Below are positions 58,558 through 64,000 of a stretch of 64,000 nucleotides of DNA, piece by piece. Source of the stretch: JADFGZ01 sp965222345. GTDB lineage: Bacteria > Acidobacteriota > Terriglobia > 2-12-FULL-54-10. The notes below the pieces were generated by a model. The model worked only from the letters and a program-made list of their open reading frames with translations. It made no database searches and was not told where the DNA came from. The stretch is from NCBI GenBank assembly GCA_965222345.1, contig CBDCTS010000007.1, forward strand, positions 1,426,001 through 1,490,000, given 5' to 3'. The translations under genes were made by a program, and so were the position numbers. Position 1 is the stretch's first letter. Each line of letters starts with the position of its first letter.

Positions 58558-59262
58558 TCAGAACCCCTCTTCTAGGAACCTTTCTAGCGTAACCGAAGAC
58601 TGCTTCGTGGTCGCTTTGCGAGTTCCGGATGGAATCTCCATACTCGCAAGCAGCTTCTCCACGTACTTGGACAGAACGTCGCACTCCACATTCATCGGGT
58701 CGCCGGGGCGCAGCTTGCGGAGGGCGGTGTTTTCATAGGTATGGGGAATAATGGCCACTCCCAGACGGTTCCCATCCAGGCGCGCCACCGTCAGGCTGAT
58801 GCCGTTCAGCGCGATCGACCCTTTCCACACGATGTAGCGCTCCAGTTCCGCCGGAACCTCCACCGACAACCAGTAGTTGCCGTCCGGCAGCGGATCCAGC
58901 GCCGCGAGTTTGCCCACCCCATCGACGTGGCCCTGAACAATGTGGCCGCCGAAGCGGGTGGAAGGCGTCATGGCCCGTTCCAGGTTTACCTCCGAACTCG
59001 TTTTGAGCGATCCCAGGTCGGTCCTTTCCAGCGTTTCGGGAGAGAGGTCTGCTGCAAACGATTTGGCCGTGATGTCGCGGGCCGTAACGCAAACGCCGTT
59101 GACGGCGATGCTCTCCCCCTGCTGGAGCTTTGCGGTTCCGTTTCCGGGAACGCTACCCAGAGTCTGGCTGGCGCGAATCACCATCCTGGCTCCCCCCGAA
59201 GTCTCCGCTCCGCGATCCAGCCGGATTACCGCGCCTACTTCTTCAATGATTCCCGTAAACAT
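58558..59262 (-). CDS. ribE: Riboflavin synthase, alpha subunit
   Basis: This 234-residue protein dismutates two lumazines to riboflavin. Two similar beta-barrel halves are seen. The first begins MFTGIIEEVGAVIRL, and the second begins GGHIVQGHVDGVGKLA. It is the last gene of a probable ftsY-ribD-ribE operon, 18 bases after ribD. The C-terminal tail (about residues 205-234) is longer than usual. Confidence 0.95.
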   Translation of the reverse strand: MFTGIIEEVGAVIRLDRGAETSGGARMVIRASQTLGSVPGNGTAKLQQGESIAVNGVCVTARDITAKSFAADLSPETLERTDLGSLKTSSEVNLERAMTPSTRFGGHIVQGHVDGVGKLAALDPLPDGNYWLSVEVPAELERYIVWKGSIALNGISLTVARLDGNRLGVAIIPHTYENTALRKLRPGDPMNVECDVLSKYVEKLLASMEIPSGTRKATTKQSSVTLERFLEEGF

Positions 59263-59280
59263 CTATGCTTCTCGTAAACG

Positions 59281-60441
59281 TCATTGATCTTTGTAAACGT
59301 CTCTGAGGTATCCTTCCACCGCAAAGTCGGCACCGAATTGGTGCAAGCGGATATTCTCAACCGGCAAGGCGTCCCGTATGGCCCGAATGCCTGCTCCGCC
59401 CGCCAGGGAGAGCGATTCGGCGCCCCCCAGAAGCTTCGGCGCATAGTAAAGGAAGACCTTGTCCACTACTCCGGCTTCCAAAGCTGCCCAGTTGATCTCC
59501 GAGCCAGCCTCGATGAGAACACTTGTGATCTGCCGCCGCCCCAGCTCTTTCATAGCCTCCCGCAGGTCAGGGCGGGGGCAGTACCGGAGTCCCCCCGGCT
59601 CCTTCAATGCCGCCGAGGCGACGGTGCTATCCAGGGTACATAGCTGGACGCCGCGCTGCTCCAGCTCCCGCCCCTTGCCCGCATCTGCCGAGGGGGCGCA
59701 AAAGATCAACAGATCGTTCTCTACCTGCTGCAACATCTTCGCCCCCAGCGGGATGCGCAGGCTGGAGTCCATGACCACCCGCAACATAGGCTGGCGGCGA
59801 GGCTGCCCGCTGCGGTCGGTCAAAAGTGGGTCATCGGCCAGCACCGTACCCACGCCGGTCAAGATGGAGTCGTGGGCGTGACGTTGCTGCTGCACCTGCT
59901 CGCGAGCCTCCGCACCGGTGATCCAGCCGCTGTTATCATCTGGGGCGGCGATCTTCCCATCGAGCGTCATAGCGGCCTTCAGGGTGACCAGCGGCAGACC
60001 GCTGCGGATGTGTCGGGCAAAGCTCTCATTGAGCCGTTCCGCCTGCTCGCGGCAGAGCCCCGTCTCCAGCTCGATGCCGGACCGGCGAAGCCGCTCGAAC
60101 CCCTGGCCCGCAACCTGTGGGTTGGGATCCGGCATGGCCGCCACCACCCGCTTCACCCCGGCGGACACGATTGCCTCCGTGCAAGGGCCGGTGCGCCCCT
60201 GATGGCAGCAAGGCTCCAGATTAATATAAAGCGTCGCTCCCCGGGCCGATTCTCCAGCGGCGTCGGCCTCTTTTAGCGCCCGGACCTCGGCATGATCCTT
60301 GCCGTCGTAGGTATGGCAGCCCTGGCCGATGAGTTGTCCGTCCTGGACCAGCAGCGCACCGACCAGCGGGTTGGGGGAGGCCAGCGCCGTCCCTTGCCGG
60401 GCCAGTTCCAGTGCTCTGGACATCCATTCCACGTCTTGCAT
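59281..60441 (-). CDS. ribD: Bifunctional riboflavin deaminase/reductase
   Basis: The protein has 386 residues from the ATG at 60441. The N-terminal deaminase has H50-A-E52 and C78/C87 (LEPCCHQGRTGPC) for zinc. The C-terminal reductase contains VTLKAAMTLDGKIA and RVVMDSSLRIP. It carries out two successive steps from the GTP-derived pyrimidine. The gap to ftsY is 92 bases, too short for an FMN riboswitch, and none was recognised. Confidence 0.95.
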   Translation of the reverse strand: MQDVEWMSRALELARQGTALASPNPLVGALLVQDGQLIGQGCHTYDGKDHAEVRALKEADAAGESARGATLYINLEPCCHQGRTGPCTEAIVSAGVKRVVAAMPDPNPQVAGQGFERLRRSGIELETGLCREQAERLNESFARHIRSGLPLVTLKAAMTLDGKIAAPDDNSGWITGAEAREQVQQQRHAHDSILTGVGTVLADDPLLTDRSGQPRRQPMLRVVMDSSLRIPLGAKMLQQVENDLLIFCAPSADAGKGRELEQRGVQLCTLDSTVASAALKEPGGLRYCPRPDLREAMKELGRRQITSVLIEAGSEINWAALEAGVVDKVFLYYAPKLLGGAESLSLAGGAGIRAIRDALPVENIRLHQFGADFAVEGYLRDVYKDQ

Positions 60442-60533
60442 TCTACGGCCTGTGGCGTCTTTCCGGGAGTGACCTCCTGCGCATGTTGACCGGAGCAAGG
60501 ACAGGCTTCGGGCAAAGTGCAGCGCCCGGAAGC

Positions 60534-61481
60534 TCACGCGAACAAGGACTCGATAAATTGCTCCGGGTCGAAGGGCAGCAGGTCGTCCGGCTGCTCCCCG
60601 ACACCCACATAGCGAATGGGCAACTGCAACTCGCGGGCGATGGCCAGCGCTACGCCTCCCTTGGCGGTCCCGTCCAGTTTAGTGAGCACGATGCCGGTCA
60701 CGCCTATGGTACGGGAGAACTGCTTTGCCTGCTCGAGCCCGTTCTGCCCGGTGGTGGCGTCCAGAACCAGCAGAATTTCGTGAGGGGCGCCGGGAATCAG
60801 CCGCTGTCCCGTCCTGCGCATCTTATCGAGTTCCGCCATCAGGTTGGACTTGGTGTGCAGGCGCCCGGCAGTGTCCACAATCACATAATCGGCCTGGCGC
60901 GACTTGGCAGCCGAGAGGGCATCAAAGAGTACCGCGCTGGGGTCGCTGCCGGACCTGTGCTTGACGACGGCGGCCGAACTCCGTTGTCCCCAGACTTCCA
61001 GTTGCTCCACGGCGGCGGCGCGGAACGTATCCCCGGCGCAAAGCAGCACCTTCCCCCCCTGGTTTCCTAATTGAAAGGCGAGCTTCCCGATGGTCGTGGT
61101 CTTGCCCGTGCCGTTGACCCCAACCATGAAAATCACCACCGGCGGGGTTCTTTCTCCGGGAACCCCGTTCGGGGTCCGCCTGAAAATATCCTGGAGATGT
61201 TTTTTTACCGCCGACTTGACCTCGGCGGCGTCACTCAATTGCCGGCGGCTCACTTGGCTCCGCACGGCGTCGAGCACTTCCTGGGTGGTGCCCACGCCCA
61301 CGTCACTGCCAATCAGCGCCTGCTCCAGTTCTTCGAGCAGTTCGGCGTCGATCTCCTTCTTTTCCCGCACGACGTCGTCCACGCGGGCAACCAAGTTAGA
61401 TTGGGTGGACTTGAGAGCCTTCTGTAGACGTTCGAGCAGCCTGGGTTTCGGTTCTGTGCTGCCAAAAAGGGTTTGAATCAT
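60534..61481 (-). CDS. ftsY: Signal recognition particle receptor FtsY
   Basis: The protein has 315 residues from the ATG at 61481. Its NG domain has a helical N part and the G1 motif GVNGTGKTTT at 121-130. Then come AGDTFRAAAVEQL, DTAGRLHTKSNLM, and the end TKLDGTAKGGVALAIA and GVGEQPDDLLPFDPEQF. It brings ribosomes to the membrane. There is no acidic A domain, as in many bacteria. Confidence 0.96.
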   Translation of the reverse strand: MIQTLFGSTEPKPRLLERLQKALKSTQSNLVARVDDVVREKKEIDAELLEELEQALIGSDVGVGTTQEVLDAVRSQVSRRQLSDAAEVKSAVKKHLQDIFRRTPNGVPGERTPPVVIFMVGVNGTGKTTTIGKLAFQLGNQGGKVLLCAGDTFRAAAVEQLEVWGQRSSAAVVKHRSGSDPSAVLFDALSAAKSRQADYVIVDTAGRLHTKSNLMAELDKMRRTGQRLIPGAPHEILLVLDATTGQNGLEQAKQFSRTIGVTGIVLTKLDGTAKGGVALAIARELQLPIRYVGVGEQPDDLLPFDPEQFIESLFA

Positions 61482-61575
61482 GGACGCCGCTCCATGAATA
61501 TAACACATTCGCTAGGCGTTGCAGGGAATCGCACAATGCCGGCTGGGAAAACGAAAGTCAGCAGGACGAATGCAC

Positions 61576-61851
61576 TTATTGGTGGCGGAATTGGCTGAGT
61601 TCGGAGGTAATCAGGGACTCGAAGATGGCCAGGACTCGTTTCCGGTAGGGAACGATGACTTCCAGCGCCTCGCGGTACCAGGGGTCATGGCTCAACATGT
61701 TTTCCCACCGGGAGACAACATCCGGAGAAACGTCAATGTCCTCGCGAAGGCTGTCCACGGAATGTCCGCGTAGGAACAGCCCGTAAAAAAAGGCTGCCTC
61801 TCTTTGCGGCGACATCCCATTGAGTTCAGTGGGTAGTTGTTCTATATCCAT
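61576..61851 (-). CDS. Small helical protein with HTH-like region, function unknown
   Basis: This 91-residue protein has a middle part (GLFLRGHSVDSLREDIDVSP then DVVSRWENM) that reads like a helix-turn-helix: short helix, turn, recognition helix with VSRWE. It ends with IVPYRKRVLAIFESLITSEL. It may be a small DNA-binding protein. No named family was recognised. Confidence 0.55.
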   Translation of the reverse strand: MDIEQLPTELNGMSPQREAAFFYGLFLRGHSVDSLREDIDVSPDVVSRWENMLSHDPWYREALEVIVPYRKRVLAIFESLITSELSQFRHQ

Positions 61852-62158
61852 AACTACAGCCTTGAGAGTAGCAGGTTAGTCTATCCATTTCGATTCCTGA
61901 TCGCAATAAAAATTTATTGCTTTCCGCAAATTTCTTCCGCATCCCGATGCGGTCTCGATTGTTAAAGATGTTCCGACAGGCTGGAAATCATAATAACTTG
62001 TTATATATTAATATATTGCTGATTATCTGGCTGCCGTAAACGGTGCTGTCAACTTGAACCGAAACCTGTCTGGCTAGCCGGATGAAAACCCTCCGATCCA
62101 GCTATCACGGATACCGATATCCTCGTTGTAGATTCCGATCCGAGAGGCTAAAGAATCT
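61852..62158 (-). other. 307-base AT-rich intergenic region
   Basis: There is no gene. The part at 61985-62035 is very AT-rich (TTATATATTAATATATTG) and is a plausible promoter for the small HTH-like gene on the minus strand. No hairpin or known motif was recognised. Confidence 0.6.
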
Positions 62159-64000
62159 CTACTTTGCCGCTAGGCTGGAGCTGTCTTCCGACCGGGCTAC
62201 TTTTATGCCGCTGAGGCTGTCCACGTATTGCTCGATCCCGGCGTAGAGCGCTTCGGCGATCTTCTGCCGGTACTCGCCGGTGCGCAGCAGCTTTTCGTCC
62301 TGCGGGTTGCTGAGGAAGGAAATTTCGGCGAGCACGGAGGGCATGTTGGCGCCGATGAGAACGACGAACGGCGCTTTCTTCACACCGCGGTTTTTCATCC
62401 GCCGCGTGCCGTTGCCGATATTTTTCCATAACTCCGACTGGACGCGGGCGGCAAACTCTTTCGATTCATCTATCTTGTCCTTGAGCGCGATTTTTTTGAC
62501 CAGGTCCTGCAATTGATAGATCGATTCCTGCGAAACCGCGTTTTCCCGCGCGGCCACTTCCAGCGCCTCCGCGTCCGTGGTGAAATTTAAATAGTAGGTT
62601 TCAATGCCCCGCGCCCTCCGGTTGCGGCTGGAGTTGGCGTGGATGGAGATGAACAGGTCGGACCGTTTTTCATTCGCGATGGCGGTCCGCGTCTCCAGCG
62701 GAACGAAACGGTCGTCCTGTCGCGTGTAGAGCACCTCGCTGCCCAGCCGCTCGACGATGAGCGGACCGAGCCGCTGGGCCACGTCCAGAACCAGCTCTTT
62801 TTCTTGCAGGCCGGAGGGGCCGATGGTGCCCGTGTCATGCCCTCCGTGTCCCGGATCGATCGTAATCCTGCCAATCTTCAGCCCCAGCGCGCGAATCAGG
62901 GTACGGGAGCCGTCGTCGTTGGGCCGCGCCGTCTGGATGCTTTCCACAACCGGCTCTGCCGCGGCCACAGCGTTGCCGGATGCTCCGGCAGTAGCAGCGG
63001 CGGAAAGCTGTTCCGGTGATCCTGGCTGCCTGTTTTCTCTGCTCCCGGGGCTTTCTTCCCCGTGGATGTCTACGACAAGCCGATAGGGGTTCGGCAACTC
63101 AAAGACGGAATAGTCGCTGATCTCGCCCAAGTCCAGAACCACGCGGGATATACCCACTCGATTTTGGGCCACCCGCACCTGCTTGAGCAGACCGTATTCC
63201 ACCGGGAAGCTCTTGCCGGAAACGGCCGGATCGATTTCTGTATCCTGAAGATCGAAATAGATGCGGTCCGGGTTGCTGAGCCTGCCTATCCGGTACTTCA
63301 CCGCCTCCTCCACGTCAATCACGACGCGGGTGTAATCGGGCGTGGCCCAGTGGCGGATGTTGGTCACCAGCGGATGTCCGCCTGGCCCCTTGCGAGGCTG
63401 GCGCCTGCTGGCGGCAATCCTGGCTTCGGAAGCTGCCCGTTTCCGGGCTGCGATCTCTTCCTTTATTTCACTGGCGGCCTTGCGGGCCTGCTGGGCCAGC
63501 CGGTGCCGGGGATGCTTCTTCAGGTAAAGCTCGAACTGTTGCAGCGCCTCTTCCGGCTGCCCCAACTCCTCCCGGTAAATCCGTCCGATGCTCAAAAGGG
63601 CGTTGTAGCGATAGCGGCTGTGAGGATATTCCCGCAGCAGGTATTCATAGGCTCCGAGGGCGGAGCGGAAGTGCTTGTCGCTTCCGAACTGCCGGGCCAT
63701 CTCCTCATAGGTTTCACCCATCACCGTCAAGCTCTTGGCATTGTTCTGATACGTGGGCGCCGCATGATACACGCGGCGAAAAGCACGGATCACCCGCTCA
63801 TAATCGCTCTGGCTGCGCTTTTCCGCGGGTTTCTTGTTCAGGGCTTCGTGAGCTTTTGTAGCCCGCTGAAAGTAAACCCTGGCTTGCTGTATCTTCTGGG
63901 CCGTAGTGGCCGCGAAACCTGCCGACGGGGCCAGAAAGACCGCCACCAGCAACAAAGCTTGAATGGGGGCTTGAAACGGGACCTGCAACGCGGAACGTCT
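62159..64000 (-). CDS. N-acetylmuramoyl-L-alanine amidase with AMIN domain (5' end at window edge)
   Basis: At least 609 residues are visible. A TTG at 63988 would start a signal peptide (LQVPFQAPIQALLLVAVFLA), but the frame stays open to the window end, so the true start may be outside. TPR-like repeats (about 30-200) are followed by an AMIN domain (about 205-310, VRHWATPDYTR-type strand). The Amidase_3 zinc domain begins ITIDPGHGGHDTGTIGPSGL and includes SIHANSSRNRRARG and VLAEISFLSN. It cuts the bond between MurNAc and the stem peptide in the periplasm during division or remodelling. Its TPR part is unusual and may guide targeting. Confidence 0.92.
   Translation of the reverse strand, partial: RRSALQVPFQAPIQALLLVAVFLAPSAGFAATTAQKIQQARVYFQRATKAHEALNKKPAEKRSQSDYERVIRAFRRVYHAAPTYQNNAKSLTVMGETYEEMARQFGSDKHFRSALGAYEYLLREYPHSRYRYNALLSIGRIYREELGQPEEALQQFELYLKKHPRHRLAQQARKAASEIKEEIAARKRAASEARIAASRRQPRKGPGGHPLVTNIRHWATPDYTRVVIDVEEAVKYRIGRLSNPDRIYFDLQDTEIDPAVSGKSFPVEYGLLKQVRVAQNRVGISRVVLDLGEISDYSVFELPNPYRLVVDIHGEESPGSRENRQPGSPEQLSAAATAGASGNAVAAAEPVVESIQTARPNDDGSRTLIRALGLKIGRITIDPGHGGHDTGTIGPSGLQEKELVLDVAQRLGPLIVERLGSEVLYTRQDDRFVPLETRTAIANEKRSDLFISIHANSSRNRRARGIETYYLNFTTDAEALEVAARENAVSQESIYQLQDLVKKIALKDKIDESKEFAARVQSELWKNIGNGTRRMKNRGVKKAPFVVLIGANMPSVLAEISFLSNPQDEKLLRTGEYRQKIAEALYAGIEQYVDSLSGIKVARSEDSSSLAAK

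Noticed and set aside
60442..60533. FMN riboswitch before ribD
   Set aside because: The 92-base gap is shorter than the RFN element, and its conserved blocks are not present.
1..64000. CRISPR array, tRNA, rRNA or prophage
   Set aside because: No regularly spaced repeats, no cloverleaf with conserved TTC-type arm in the gaps, no rRNA stretches and no phage structural genes were seen by eye.

Overview
The window is a gene-dense, GC-rich bacterial chromosome segment. It is most likely from an Acidobacteriota or a close relative. This is inferred from the large TonB-dependent receptor with an N-terminal carboxypeptidase-regulatory-like domain, several small conserved proteins that I associate with that phylum, and the overall gene content. 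No rRNA, tRNA, phage or CRISPR locus was seen.

Layout. 1-2.5 kb: end of gyrA, then a DUF433/DUF5615 toxin-antitoxin (TA) pair wedged between a dead stub and an intact copy of a larE-type gene. 2.7-7.9 kb: histone-deacetylase-like hydrolase, purS, glmS, a HicB/HicA pair followed by a stub of the glmS 3' end, pyrE, and an AbrB/RelE-type pair. 8-16.7 kb: MFS transporter, gltX, rlmB, LOG-family protein, a PCYCGC-motif protein whose frame continues through a UGA, a frameshifted Tat amidase and a LysR regulator. 17-28.8 kb: dihaem cytochrome c peroxidase, secreted proteins, LemA, an APC permease, and a TonB receptor with a small periplasmic partner. 29.2-30.7 kb: a complete insertion sequence with an 18-bp target duplication. 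30.7-34.8 kb: PAP2 phosphatase, miaA, a 32-residue membrane protein, a TonB-family protein and an oxidoreductase. 34.8-38.7 kb: a repeat-rich intergenic stretch and a type IIG restriction-modification enzyme. 38.9-46.5 kb: radical SAM protein, bactofilin, a molybdenum hydroxylase pair, a MazE remnant and ribonuclease J. 46.8-64 kb: a VapBC-like pair and then mainly envelope and core genes (uppP, ftsK, dapF, LD-carboxypeptidase, mpl, a GT39 glycosyltransferase, a sugar dehydrogenase, ribE, ribD, ftsY and an AMIN amidase).

Most genes are housekeeping. Cell-wall precursor synthesis and recycling are well represented by glmS, uppP, dapF, LD-carboxypeptidase, mpl and the AMIN amidase. Four intact TA pairs and several TA-like remnants sit between core genes.

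The most interesting signal is at 12432-12959 (minus). A UGA falls where the first Cys of a CxxC motif is expected in the PCYCGC family. The frame continues coherently for 36 codons and a SECIS-like hairpin lies at the right distance, so this may be a selenoprotein. Second, two TA pairs are each flanked by a leftover copy of the end of the adjacent core gene. This suggests they arrived on segments that rebuilt that gene end.
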